A stretch of DNA of 28,743 nt from positions 1 to 28,743 of IMG/VR virus record IMGVR_UViG_3300042430_001698. The stretch is one strand, 5' to 3'. The DNA comes from a virus. Positions 1 through 8,309 of the stretch are shown piece after piece. Numbering within the stretch: the stretch's first letter is position 1; each line of letters starts with the position of its first letter. A model generated the notes under the pieces. That model saw only the letters and a program-made list of their open reading frames with translations. It ran no database searches and was not told where the DNA came from. Made by a program: the position numbers and the translations under genes.

Positions 1-26
1 TTTATCTAAACCAAACAACAAACAAA

Positions 27-1022
27 ATGGCAATCACACAATCATTCAACTACACATGGGATGGGCAGGTAGCAACCGACGTGCTTATTAAGCCCGTTGT
101 ACAAAGTCCTGACTTCCTTACTTTCTTTAATGTAAAAACTGGCATCAAAAACAAGTGGCAAATCACACTTGGCGCGGCCATGTCAAACATTATTAAGAAA
201 GCAACTGCATGTAACGACCGCACACCTTCAGGCACTGGCGCACTTACTAACCGTACTCTTGAACTTCAGGAAATGGAGTTCTTTGTTTCGGCTTGTAAAT
301 CAGAGTTTGAAAACCAATTCACTGAAGAGTGGCTAAAAACTGGAAACGACATCAACGACCTTTCGGGTACCGATGCCGAGCGTTTAATCCTTAACCTTTT
401 GACTCCTGGTTTCAAATCAGATTTGTCAAGATTGTTTTGGTTCGGTAACGCTGGTTCAGCCAATGCCGACCTTAACGGTATGACTGGTGTATGGACTCGC
501 TTGTTTGCAGGTGTGCAAGATAGCTACTGTGTTAAGCGTGTTGACAACATCGCTACCCTTAACCAAACAGCTGGCTCACGTGCTGTAGATTATTTGGAAA
601 ACGCTTACGTGCAAGCTCCAATAATCCTTAAGCAAATAGAAGCTGGCAGCAAAAGATTCTTGGTAACTGGCAACATCTTTGAAAACTACATGAAGTATCT
701 TGAGTCTACCGATTCAAGTGCTAACGGTGTACGTTTGATAACTGAAGGTCAAGTACGTTTGTTCTATCGTGGTATCGAAGTAGTACCTATGTACAACTGG
801 GACAACGACATTTCAGCTTACTCACTAGGTTCGCCTAGCCGTTTGCTTTACACTACTCCTGACAACCACTGGATTGGTGTAAGTGCTGCTGCTGACATTG
901 ATGGCATAAGCGCATGGTATGAAAAGAAAGACCGTACGTACTACGTAGAAAACCAATTTAAATTGGGTTACCAATACGCACATTGCGACTTGCAAGTAGT
1001 TTCTTACGGTGCTGCATCTTAA
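27..1022 (+). CDS. Probable major capsid protein
   Basis: A 331-residue protein that probably forms the icosahedral shell. I infer this from length, the lack of a signal peptide, overall composition, and its place directly before a tail-tube-like gene. The charged middle stretch around residues 95-145 (EFENQF, then SRLFWFG) resembles the spine-helix region of HK97-fold capsid proteins of Bacteroidota phages, but there is no diagnostic motif. The start is the ATG at 27, preceded by an A/C-rich leader with no Shine-Dalgarno sequence. The 14 bases ending in this ATG (16-29) also occur at the start of the O-like gene at 15489. Codon use is richer in C-ending codons than in most of the window, as expected for a highly expressed gene. 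Another virion protein is possible; structure prediction would settle it. Confidence 0.72.
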   Translation: MAITQSFNYTWDGQVATDVLIKPVVQSPDFLTFFNVKTGIKNKWQITLGAAMSNIIKKATACNDRTPSGTGALTNRTLELQEMEFFVSACKSEFENQFTEEWLKTGNDINDLSGTDAERLILNLLTPGFKSDLSRLFWFGNAGSANADLNGMTGVWTRLFAGVQDSYCVKRVDNIATLNQTAGSRAVDYLENAYVQAPIILKQIEAGSKRFLVTGNIFENYMKYLESTDSSANGVRLITEGQVRLFYRGIEVVPMYNWDNDISAYSLGSPSRLLYTTPDNHWIGVSAAADIDGISAWYEKKDRTYYVENQFKLGYQYAHCDLQVVSYGAAS

Positions 1023-1030
1023 ATAATTAT

Positions 1031-1060
1031 ACCCCCCCTTAATTGGGGGGTTTACCTTTT
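1031..1060 (+). terminator. GC hairpin between capsid and tail tube genes
   Basis: A run of seven C (1032-1038), TTAATT and a run of six G (1045-1050) form a six- to seven-pair stem, followed by TTTACCTTTT. The broken T-run suggests a partial terminator or a hairpin that stabilises the upstream mRNA rather than a full stop. It could set the ratio of capsid to tail tube product. Confidence 0.55.
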
Positions 1061-1073
1061 AAATTAAAGAAAT

Positions 1074-1607
1074 ATGGCAGAGTGTTTATTAACGGGAGGT
1101 ATCTCCATAGATTGCTCAAACCTTAAAAGCGTAGGAGGGGTTTCTAAAACCTTTTATGCTGTTAGTTTGAGTAATATCGCAAGCTATACTGAAGCGAGCG
1201 GTTACATTACAAACATTGTCCTAGATTCTTATACTAAGATGTATAAGTTCGTAGGACAAAAACGTGGTAATAGCAAGTCCATAAACGGTGTTGTACAGGC
1301 TGGTGCTAACAAGTTTTTTGAGCATGTGTTTATCGGTAAGTTGTACGCTTCCACTCCTGACGACGATACCGTGATTGAGGATTTGATGACTAGCGATGTA
1401 GTGATTTTTAACAAAGACAATAACGGCAATTGGTTTGCTTACGGCTTCGAAAACGGCATGGAGGTAACAGCCTATGCGCAAACTTCAGGCACGGAAGCGG
1501 CCACAGATACGAGCGACACGCTTACCTTCACAGGCCAAGAGAAAAAGAAACCTAGAAGGTTGAATTTAACTGGCGGTAACGAAGCTAAGTTGGAATCTTT
1601 ATTGTAA
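1074..1607 (+). CDS. Probable tail tube (major tail) protein
   Basis: A 177-residue protein. The C-terminal half (around residues 125-165: YGFENGMEVTAYAQTSG, then DTLTFTGQE) has the pattern of siphophage tail tube proteins, where a glycine-rich turn precedes a strand ending in LTFTG. This would polymerise into the tail tube and would imply a long tail. It lies 51 bases after the capsid gene, across a GC hairpin, and is followed by a strong intrinsic terminator, so these two highly expressed virion genes form their own transcription unit. The upstream sequence is A-rich (AAATTAAAGAAAT) with no clear Shine-Dalgarno. The assignment comes from pattern and context and is moderate. Confidence 0.52.
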   Translation: MAECLLTGGISIDCSNLKSVGGVSKTFYAVSLSNIASYTEASGYITNIVLDSYTKMYKFVGQKRGNSKSINGVVQAGANKFFEHVFIGKLYASTPDDDTVIEDLMTSDVVIFNKDNNGNWFAYGFENGMEVTAYAQTSGTEAATDTSDTLTFTGQEKKKPRRLNLTGGNEAKLESLL

Positions 1608-1655
1608 ATTTGAGCGAGTAGTTAGGAATTTTCATAGTTTATTAGGATTAAAAAG

Positions 1656-1684
1656 ACAGTGGGTTTTGCTCACTGTTTTTTTTT
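1656..1684 (+). terminator. Rho-independent terminator
   Basis: ACAGTGGG (1656-1663), loop TTTTG, then CTCACTGT (1669-1676) make an eight-pair stem with one G-T pair. It is followed by an uninterrupted T-run to 1684. It ends the capsid/tail tube unit and separates it from the glycosyltransferase cassette. Confidence 0.9.
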
Positions 1685-1698
1685 GTTTAAATAGTGCA

Positions 1699-1706
1699 TA
1701 ACTTTG
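1699..1706 (+). promoter_or_regulatory. Bacteroidota-type promoter, -7 element TAACTTTG
   Basis: TAACTTTG matches TAnnTTTG and lies immediately after the terminator. The last G is five bases before the ATG at 1711, so transcription should start at or within a base or two of that ATG. The message would be leaderless or nearly so. No good TTG is seen at the usual upstream distance, because that region is the terminator T-run. Confidence 0.6.
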
Positions 1707-1710
1707 CACC

Positions 1711-1917
1711 ATGTTAGATGACCTAGTAAACACATTCAACGCTATACCGACTGGCAGTAGCTGCGATTCCGACAAAACAGCACAACAGAATATCATGTAC
1801 GCTTGCCATTTGTATAATAAACTAACTAATCAAAGTATAGGGTGTTCAGTTTGCAAGTGGCAAGGGGCGATTAAACCTGCAATAGTTAAATATCTTAAAG
1901 GTTGTGGCAAACTATAG
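1711..1917 (+). CDS. Small cysteine-containing protein, function unknown
   Basis: A 68-residue protein, the first gene after the terminator and promoter. It has five cysteines, including a CSVC pair around residues 47-50 and a C-terminal GCGKL. There is no signal peptide or membrane segment. The cysteines could bind metal, but I see no complete zinc-ribbon spacing. The next gene starts 14 bases inside its 3' end at a GTG. Function not recognised. Confidence 0.6.
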   Translation: MLDDLVNTFNAIPTGSSCDSDKTAQQNIMYACHLYNKLTNQSIGCSVCKWQGAIKPAIVKYLKGCGKL

Positions 1918-2608
1918 AGCCTATCAAATAGCATTTGATGAAACCAGCAAGGCGAATGTCGATAAAGATTTTGCATGGACTTATTTCCAAAAGGAAGTTA
2001 CACCATTCTTTGAAAACGAAGTAATGCTGAAATTGATAAATGCAGGTGCTAATAAGCAAGCGGATTACTTTGCGGTGCTATCGCATAAGTTTTTTAGCGA
2101 TACTATAAATAAGGAATTGAAACCTATTACAAAGGAAGAGATAGTAAATAGCTTAGGCGATACCGATGTGGTGTCTTTTTTTGGCTACCAAACAAACAGC
2201 CAAATGTTTTTGCATGCCGAAAAAGTACATAAGGGTATAGCAGAATGTTTTTACGAATTGTTTCATCTACTAGGCTTAAAATACAATCCTTTAGAGCCTA
2301 TTCGATTTGTGGTTTATCGTAATTGTTTTTTTGCCCGTAGCGAGGTGTACGAAAGATATGTAAAGGAAATGCTACAGCCGTGCATAGAGTTAATGAGCGA
2401 TAAGAAAAACCATGTTTTATGGCAAGCCATTTGGAAAGATAGTCGCTATCCTTACCAAGATAACCGATTTCAAAAGCATGTAGGGTTAAGAGATAAATTT
2501 GTTCACGATATGGGCGTTCCTTACTACCCATTCCATACCTTTATACTTGAAAGAATGTTTAGCTATTGGCTAAATTTGAATAAAGAAATAACTTGTAAAC
2601 ACATATGA
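1904..2608 (+). CDS. Glycosyltransferase-like protein (DUF4422-like)
   Basis: A 234-residue protein starting at a GTG that overlaps the previous gene by 14 bases. The layout resembles DUF4422-type transferases of polysaccharide clusters: a central FVVYRNCFFARSEVYERYV segment (about residues 134-152), then a stretch ending in YPFHTFILERMFSYWL (about residues 208-223), comparable to the family's closing 'ERL..W' helix. No classical DXD is obvious, so activity is uncertain. Its stop overlaps the next start as ATGA, showing translational coupling in the cassette. The likely role is transfer of a sugar to a surface glycan or virion protein, inferred from its neighbours. The protein could be catalytically inactive. 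Confidence 0.5.
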   Translation: MANYRAYQIAFDETSKANVDKDFAWTYFQKEVTPFFENEVMLKLINAGANKQADYFAVLSHKFFSDTINKELKPITKEEIVNSLGDTDVVSFFGYQTNSQMFLHAEKVHKGIAECFYELFHLLGLKYNPLEPIRFVVYRNCFFARSEVYERYVKEMLQPCIELMSDKKNHVLWQAIWKDSRYPYQDNRFQKHVGLRDKFVHDMGVPYYPFHTFILERMFSYWLNLNKEITCKHI

Positions 2609-3273
2609 GAAATATACACATCATTCACGCTAGCCGTGCAAGGGCAAGCCAAGCGGAGCGCACGTATCGTAACTGGTCAAACTACATGGTATTTGGCGAT
2701 AGCTACACGATAGCAATAGAAGCTGACAACTGGAGCGATTACCGAAATTTGCCGGTATTGATTGTGCCGAGCAAAACAGCTATTTCGGCTTACAATTTAG
2801 CGGCTAAGGAATTGCAAGGTAAGTTCAAAGAGAACGATATTATAATAGCCTTAAGCGACGATTTCCCAATGCCGTGCGATTTAGATTTAATTCGAGATGC
2901 GGTCGATACCGATAAGCTATTAAAGACTTACGATGGTGTGCAAAATTGGATAGTTACACTTCCTATTATGGGTGTCGGTTACTACAAAAGCAAAGGCTAC
3001 ATTTATCCACCACAGTACAGCCACATGTTTGCAGATACGCATATAACACATGAAGCGGAGATTGAAGGCAAGTTGCAATTCCGAAACGATATAGTAATTA
3101 AACATGAGCACTATTCTATTGGTGGTGTCGCAAAGGATTATCTGAATGAGAGAAACGATGGAACTTGGAAACAAGGCATGGACGAATATTTAAAATGGGC
3201 TAAAGCAAAGCCATTACCTACAAGTAAAGAAGCGCAGCCACATGTTAACTGGATGAAACAAAATGGATATTAA
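2605..3273 (+). CDS. Glycosyltransferase-like protein, GT-A type
   Basis: A 222-residue soluble protein. An N-terminal beta strand (IHIIHASRARASQ) resembles the nucleotide-sugar-binding start of GT-A enzymes. IIIALSDDFPMP (around residues 100-111) looks like a strand ending in the metal-binding acidic pair. A later IVIKHEHYS could supply the histidine that often coordinates the metal in GT2-like enzymes. It overlaps the genes on both sides (ATGA at 2605; 11 bases at the 3' end). Substrate unknown. The assignment rests on motif layout only. Confidence 0.5.
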   Translation: MRNIHIIHASRARASQAERTYRNWSNYMVFGDSYTIAIEADNWSDYRNLPVLIVPSKTAISAYNLAAKELQGKFKENDIIIALSDDFPMPCDLDLIRDAVDTDKLLKTYDGVQNWIVTLPIMGVGYYKSKGYIYPPQYSHMFADTHITHEAEIEGKLQFRNDIVIKHEHYSIGGVAKDYLNERNDGTWKQGMDEYLKWAKAKPLPTSKEAQPHVNWMKQNGY

Positions 3274-3838
3274 ACTTAGCATTTTGATTTGTTCAATTCC
3301 TGAAAGAAGCCAGCAACTTGCTGAAGTATTAACTATATTTAAAAATCAAACAGTTGGAAAACCTGTTGAGATTTTATCTGATTGCACGGGCAAAGAACTT
3401 AGCATCGGTAGCAAGCGACAAAAATTACTTGAAAAAGCGCAAGGCAAATGGATTGTTTATTTTGACGATGACGATTTACCATTTAACTACTATGTAAATG
3501 AAATTTTAAAAGGTTGCGATACAGATGCAGACTGCATGGGAATTAATGGTATAATGACTACAAATGGTCAAAACCAACAAACATGGGTGCATAAGTTAGG
3601 TTATCCAATAGCAGAAAATATGTTTGGTTTTAATTACGTTCGTCCGATTATACATTTTAATCCAGTCTTAAAATGGAAAGCAATTTTAGCAGGCTTTAAA
3701 GATATGCGATATGGTGAGGATATGGACTATGCAAAAAGGCTAAACCCATTACTTGAAAAAGAATATTACATAAACAAACCTTTATTTCATTATCGGTATT
3801 CAAATAAAATCCCACATAACCAAAAATATGGAATCTAA
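3263..3838 (+). CDS. Family 2 glycosyltransferase
   Basis: A 191-residue GT-A-fold enzyme. The N-terminal strand LSILICSIPER is typical of GT2. IVYFDDDDLPF (around residues 69-79) is the DXD metal/nucleotide-sugar site. YGEDMDYAKRL (around residues 151-161) fits the ED catalytic-base motif. It is short for a GT2 enzyme, with a compact catalytic core and no membrane segment. It would transfer a sugar from a nucleotide donor; acceptor unknown. Third-position A/T is high here compared with the capsid gene, which may reflect lateral acquisition. It overlaps both neighbours by 11 bases. Confidence 0.78.
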   Translation: MDIKLSILICSIPERSQQLAEVLTIFKNQTVGKPVEILSDCTGKELSIGSKRQKLLEKAQGKWIVYFDDDDLPFNYYVNEILKGCDTDADCMGINGIMTTNGQNQQTWVHKLGYPIAENMFGFNYVRPIIHFNPVLKWKAILAGFKDMRYGEDMDYAKRLNPLLEKEYYINKPLFHYRYSNKIPHNQKYGI

Positions 3839-4493
3839 TATAAAAGCATGTTTTGTAAATGCTGGCTTTGGGAAGTGGTATCCAAAAGGAAGCGAAAGGT
3901 TGGAAAGGTCAATGATATATTTTGGTTGTGCGCATGATATGTTTTTTACACGTGAGCCAATTGAGTATATGGATACTACAAAGCCATATCGTATAAAATA
4001 CCATGCTTTAAAGGATGCTATTGACAAAGGTTATACCCATTTAATTTGGTTAGATTGTTCGCTATGGTTTACCGATTCTCCAAACATTTTAATGGAAAAA
4101 CTAAATCATAACGGCGGTTTCTTTGTTCATTCAGGTTTTAATTTAGCACAAACAAGCGCAGATAGTGATTTGGAATGGGCAAAAAAAACAAGAGATGAAG
4201 CGGAATTATTACCCGAAATATGGTCATGTGTTTTTGGTTTTAACTTAGAAACCGAAGTAGGGAAAAAGTTTTGGCAAATATTTGAAAACGCTTTTGAGAA
4301 TGGTGTATTTGATACTTCACGATTACATGCAAATAACAGTTTAGATGAACGATTTCTTTACGCAAGGCAAGACCAAACAGCGGTAAGCTGGGCATATTAT
4401 ACAAGCGGTTATGATTGCGCTATTGACCCAAATGGAATAGTAACTGATTTCGATAACAATAAACCATCTTTAATTTATAGGCAAGGATTATGA
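3828..4493 (+). CDS. GT-A-like glycosyltransferase
   Basis: A 221-residue soluble protein. A segment near residues 63-83 (KGYTHLIWLDCSLWFTDSP) has the strand plus D-x-S layout of GT-A donor sites. A later DQTAVSWAYY (around residues 184-193) resembles the DQ-containing helix of GT8-like and related nucleotide-diphospho-sugar transferases. The N-terminus FVNAGFGKWYPKGSERL is unlike GT2 and closer to proteins that act on small surface glycans. It is AT-rich, as is the preceding gene. It ends in an ATGA overlap with the methyltransferase. Substrate unknown. Confidence 0.52.
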   Translation: MESNIKACFVNAGFGKWYPKGSERLERSMIYFGCAHDMFFTREPIEYMDTTKPYRIKYHALKDAIDKGYTHLIWLDCSLWFTDSPNILMEKLNHNGGFFVHSGFNLAQTSADSDLEWAKKTRDEAELLPEIWSCVFGFNLETEVGKKFWQIFENAFENGVFDTSRLHANNSLDERFLYARQDQTAVSWAYYTSGYDCAIDPNGIVTDFDNNKPSLIYRQGL

Positions 4494-5065
4494 GAACACA
4501 GGAATACATAGCGAGAAATTTACAAGGATTTGAAGGGGATGAATCTTTGGCAAATGAAATAAAAGAAGCTACACAAGGCATTGATATTTGTGTAGAAACT
4601 GGGACGTATTTGGGAGGTACGACAAAGCGGTTTTCTCAAATGTTTAAAAAAGTGCATACTATCGAGTTTTTGCCCGAAAATTTTGAAAAGGCAAAACAGC
4701 ATTTACAAGGTTGTGAAAATGTTATACAATATTTAGGCGATTCAGCTAAACAATTGCCAACGGTTATCAAGCGTATCCGCTCGGAAAAATGTTTTTTCTT
4801 TTTGGATGCACACTGGCAAAACGATTGCCCTTTGATAGATGAATTAAATGTAATAGCGCAATCAAACAAAAAAGGCATTATTGCAATTCACGATTGGAAA
4901 GTGCCTAATACAGATTTAGGTTATGATAGTTACAATGGCCAAGATTTTACTATAGAATGGATAAAGCCAACATTGGATAAATGCTTTGCAAAATATAGAA
5001 TTTGGTATAATGATGCCAATAAAGCCCAAGGTGCAAGACGTGGAGTTTTATTTATAGAAATATGA
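4490..5065 (+). CDS. SAM-dependent methyltransferase, class I
   Basis: A 191-residue Rossmann-fold enzyme. Motif I is VETGTYLGGTTKRFS (around residues 37-51), followed by VHTIEFLPENFEKAK, where the acidic residue after the second strand would hold the SAM ribose. DSAKQLP and FFFLDAHW (around residues 99-106) match motifs III and IV, and AIHDW follows. The architecture is that of small-molecule or sugar methyltransferases rather than DNA methyltransferases, since there is no [DNS]PP[YF] motif. In this cassette it most likely methylates a sugar or a glycan end. It is coupled by ATGA overlaps on both sides. Confidence 0.75.
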   Translation: MRTQEYIARNLQGFEGDESLANEIKEATQGIDICVETGTYLGGTTKRFSQMFKKVHTIEFLPENFEKAKQHLQGCENVIQYLGDSAKQLPTVIKRIRSEKCFFFLDAHWQNDCPLIDELNVIAQSNKKGIIAIHDWKVPNTDLGYDSYNGQDFTIEWIKPTLDKCFAKYRIWYNDANKAQGARRGVLFIEI

Positions 5066-5247
5066 TAAAGATATTGCAAGGCTGGTTAAGCTATCTATTT
5101 ACAAAGCCAACTGAATTAACTAAGGCAAGGAGAGCAATTTGCGCCAAATGCAAAGAGAATTTAAACGGCATGTGTTTGGCTTGCGGTTGCGTAATTAAAG
5201 CTAAAACAGCGTGTGAAAATTGCAAGTGTATAATTGGTAAATGGTAA
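5062..5247 (+). CDS. Small zinc-ribbon protein
   Basis: A 61-residue protein with four cysteine groups: CAKC, CLAC followed by GC, then CENCKC, ending GKW. Together they would form one or two zinc ribbons. The pattern C-x2-C ... C-x2-CGC ... KTxCxxCxCxxGKW recurs in small phage proteins, often beside glycosyltransferase or structural genes, with no known activity. It starts in an ATGA overlap with the methyltransferase and ends in a TAATG overlap with the next gene. Confidence 0.62.
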   Translation: MIKILQGWLSYLFTKPTELTKARRAICAKCKENLNGMCLACGCVIKAKTACENCKCIIGKW

Positions 5248-6011
5248 TGAAGCTAGCTGCTATTTTTAATGTATACGATGGTGAAGAACTTTTAGAAGGT
5301 TCTATACGTCAGATACTGCCCTATGTTGATGAGGTAATAGCCGTTGTGCAAACAATTAGCAATTGGGGCGAAAGATATTACGGGGGTGCAAATGAAGTAG
5401 ATAGGCTGTTTAATAAAGGTTACATTAATAAAGTAATAGAATTTGAGCCACAAATAACTAACGAGCGTTTAAACGGATGCTATAACGAAACAAAAAAAAG
5501 GTCACTAGGCTTGGATTATGCAAGGCAAAAAGGACACAGCCATTTTCTATTTTTGGATTGTGACGAGTATTACGATAGTGAGCAGTTTGAACAAGCTAAA
5601 AACTTTATAGTTGAAAAGGATTTGCATGCTACTTGCTGTCACATCCAAGCCTACGAGAAATACCCTACACTGGCCAAAATAGAAACCGAAGGGTATTACG
5701 TGCCGTTTATTCACAAAATACAGACTACTAACAAAATAGGTTTTCAAAAATACCCGTACTATTGCGACCCTACTCGCACTACAGACCATAGCTATTCACA
5801 CCTTTTCAAAAAAGAAGAGGTGTTAATGCACCATTTTACAACTATCAGAACCGATATTGAGCGAAAATACAGAAACTCGAGCGCTAAAAATAATTTTCAA
5901 ATAGAGGAAATGTTGCACATTTATGCACAAATACAAGAGAAGGAAAGCAATTCGCTTAATTTAGTGCCAAACAAATTTGGCATCCATGTCGGCAATAGCA
6001 CGATTTTATAA
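5241..6011 (+). CDS. Family 2 glycosyltransferase
   Basis: A 256-residue GT-A protein. LAAIFNVYDGEELLEGSI is the typical GT2 N-terminal strand and helix. SHFLFLDCDEYYD (around residues 99-111) carries the DxDE metal-binding site. The ending SNSLNLVPNKFG is divergent. Two starts are possible: ATG 5241, or ATG 5247, which forms a TAATG overlap with the upstream stop. The second matches the coupling used elsewhere and would shorten the protein by two residues. The gene overlaps the portal gene by up to 35 bases, so the cassette appears to run into the head genes without a break. Confidence 0.75.
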   Translation: MVMKLAAIFNVYDGEELLEGSIRQILPYVDEVIAVVQTISNWGERYYGGANEVDRLFNKGYINKVIEFEPQITNERLNGCYNETKKRSLGLDYARQKGHSHFLFLDCDEYYDSEQFEQAKNFIVEKDLHATCCHIQAYEKYPTLAKIETEGYYVPFIHKIQTTNKIGFQKYPYYCDPTRTTDHSYSHLFKKEEVLMHHFTTIRTDIERKYRNSSAKNNFQIEEMLHIYAQIQEKESNSLNLVPNKFGIHVGNSTIL

Positions 6012-7713
6012 CTTGTTCAGGGGTTTAGCACCAATCGCTAAACAAGACAAGTCAAACGATATACTTCCTTACGGCAAAACAAACGATTTTCCATTACGAT
6101 TAACGGAAGCTGTTTACGATTCACCCGTGGCTACGGCTACACTTGGAAAGCTAAAAAAATACATAGCTGGCGATGGGTTTGCAGTTGATGAAATAGCTAA
6201 CCTTAAAATTAATAGCGAAGGTCAAAGTATGGACACGCTATTAAAGCAAATTGTTGAAGACTATACTTTGCTAAGGGGTTTTGCTTTGCACATTACCTAC
6301 AATCAACTATTTAAAATACTTGAAATAAAGCACGTGCCGTTTGAAACGTGCCGGCTACAAATTCCTGATGATAAAGGCAATGTAGCCAAAATTGGTGTTA
6401 ACCCATTTTACGGACTTCCTGACTTTAAAAAAAATCAAACGAAATTTTATGATGTATTCGACCCTTCCAAAGTAGCTGAACAATACGCAGCAGAAAAGGA
6501 CATGTACAAAGGTCAAATATTTTGGTATGCCGAAACCAAAATAAATAACCGATTTTACCCCGTGCCCGATTACTATTCGGCCATGCAAGATATTGTGGCC
6601 GATGCAAAAACGGGAACGTATCGTGAAAGACTAGTCGATAACAATTTTTACCAATCGGTATTAATCCAAATGATTGGCGACCCTGACGAAAAAATACAAC
6701 TTGACGAAAAGGGCGAAAGGTTTACAACTATTGGCGAGCAGTTCGATGAGGACTTGCGTTCAATGACTGGTGGCGAAGCGGCTGGCAGTGCGTTAGTTAC
6801 TTGGTCACGTGATGCCGACTCAATGCCCAAAGTAGTTCCATTCCCTAACAACTATAACGATAAAATAAGCGAAGCCTTCATTAAGCAAGTACAGCAAAAT
6901 ATTTGCATGGCCGTTGGTGTTCATCCCGTGCTAATAGGTATTGACCAAAGTTCAAGTTTAGGCAATAACAACATTTTGATTAATGCAATTAAGATGTTGC
7001 AACAAAACGTAAACGAACCTCAAAGGGATATAGAAAGAGCCTTGCAATACGTTATGAAATATTGGAATATACCTTTTGACGTTTTGACTATTGTTATTAG
7101 GCCACTTTCATTGGTTGTAGATTTGCCCGATTACGTTCTTAATGCTTTGACAACTGAAGAAAAAAGGTTGTGGATTCAAGAAAATTATGATGTTGAACTT
7201 GTAAATATAACCGATGAATTGAAAGATAGATTAAATGTTATTAACACATTTAGCCCAATTGTAGCAAACAAAGTTCTTACTTCATTAACAAATACTGAAA
7301 TAAGAGGTTTAGTTGGCCTGCCACCAATTGAAGATGTGATTGGCAATCAAATGAATGACCTAACAAATATGTCATTTAATACACCAATGAATGTGTCTAA
7401 ATCCGAAATAGATGCACGCTACAAAAAATATCACAGCCTTGTAAATATGACCTACAAAGAATTACAATTGTGGAGCGAAAGCGAATGCTGTAAAGCACTA
7501 GGATACTCAAAGCAACCTATTCAGCGAAACCTACACTTGCTAAACACAAACAAGGGCGAATGGGGTAGCAAAGAATATAGGATTGCAGGGCAAATAATAT
7601 CGGCCATAAACCGTTTGTTAGAATACGAAACCGACACCGTAATAACTAACGGTGAAACGGAATGTGGCAATAAACGTGATTTAGCACTTAAAAACTTAGG
7701 ATACAGAATATGA
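5977..7713 (+). CDS. Portal protein
   Basis: A 578-residue protein in the portal size range; twelve copies would form the DNA-entry vertex. The segment ICMAVGVHPVLIGIDQSSS, then LGNNNILINAIKM (around residues 310-342), is typical of HK97/SPP1-type portals, where this region is the crown/stem helix reached by the tunnel loop. An alpha/beta wing precedes it. The start may be ATG 5977 or ATG 5986; both lie inside the end of the preceding glycosyltransferase gene. It is coupled to the next gene by ATGA. Its position after the capsid and glycosyltransferase genes, and far from the terminase, is unusual. Confidence 0.8.
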   Translation: MASMSAIARFYNLFRGLAPIAKQDKSNDILPYGKTNDFPLRLTEAVYDSPVATATLGKLKKYIAGDGFAVDEIANLKINSEGQSMDTLLKQIVEDYTLLRGFALHITYNQLFKILEIKHVPFETCRLQIPDDKGNVAKIGVNPFYGLPDFKKNQTKFYDVFDPSKVAEQYAAEKDMYKGQIFWYAETKINNRFYPVPDYYSAMQDIVADAKTGTYRERLVDNNFYQSVLIQMIGDPDEKIQLDEKGERFTTIGEQFDEDLRSMTGGEAAGSALVTWSRDADSMPKVVPFPNNYNDKISEAFIKQVQQNICMAVGVHPVLIGIDQSSSLGNNNILINAIKMLQQNVNEPQRDIERALQYVMKYWNIPFDVLTIVIRPLSLVVDLPDYVLNALTTEEKRLWIQENYDVELVNITDELKDRLNVINTFSPIVANKVLTSLTNTEIRGLVGLPPIEDVIGNQMNDLTNMSFNTPMNVSKSEIDARYKKYHSLVNMTYKELQLWSESECCKALGYSKQPIQRNLHLLNTNKGEWGSKEYRIAGQIISAINRLLEYETDTVITNGETECGNKRDLALKNLGYRI

Positions 7714-8309
7714 GTTGCAGAACGCTGTTAATATCAATAGATACCCTTTACGAGTGGGTTGATATAGCTTTGGATATAGATGCCGAAAAGCTAACAAGAG
7801 CAATTATGGTAGCACAAGATAGGTTTATAAAACCTTTGTTGTGTCAAGATTTGTTTGAGGAATTGCAGGTGCAGATTGATAATGAAACTATCCAAGCCGA
7901 TTACCAAAATTTACTAGATGCTATTTCGCCAACATTGGCTTTTCGTGCCTATGCTAGGTTTCTAAACTCGGCAAATATAGACAGTACCGAAAAAGGGTTG
8001 CGAACTTACCGAGAGGATAACAGCGATGTAATCTCTGACAAACGATTGGGGGAATTGATGAAACAAGCCGACCAGGATGCTTTGTCGTACGAGCAAGATT
8101 TAAAAATATTCCTGCAAAAAAACAAAGAATGTTTTTCACCTTATTACGACAATTGCGGGTGCGACTTACGTACCGATGGGTATGGCTTTAAAATTACTAG
8201 CGTAGGCCATAAAGCTAAAAAACCTAAAAAACAACTTTACGATTTATTAGATTCTGAATATGTTCAGCGTAGTTCAAAACAGTACCCGAAAAGTCAAACT
8301 GACTTATAA
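7710..8309 (+). CDS. Probable head-tail connector protein
   Basis: A 199-residue protein right after the portal, overlapping it by ATGA. The mostly helical N-terminal part, with AIMVAQDRFIKPLLCQDL and a helix of the type NLLDAISPTLAFRAYARFL, fits head completion/adaptor proteins of Bacteroidota phages (DUF6712-like). These sit below the portal and join head to tail. The C-terminus is lysine-rich. The next gene begins 50 bases inside its 3' end. The assignment rests on location and pattern. Confidence 0.5.
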   Translation: MSCRTLLISIDTLYEWVDIALDIDAEKLTRAIMVAQDRFIKPLLCQDLFEELQVQIDNETIQADYQNLLDAISPTLAFRAYARFLNSANIDSTEKGLRTYREDNSDVISDKRLGELMKQADQDALSYEQDLKIFLQKNKECFSPYYDNCGCDLRTDGYGFKITSVGHKAKKPKKQLYDLLDSEYVQRSSKQYPKSQTDL

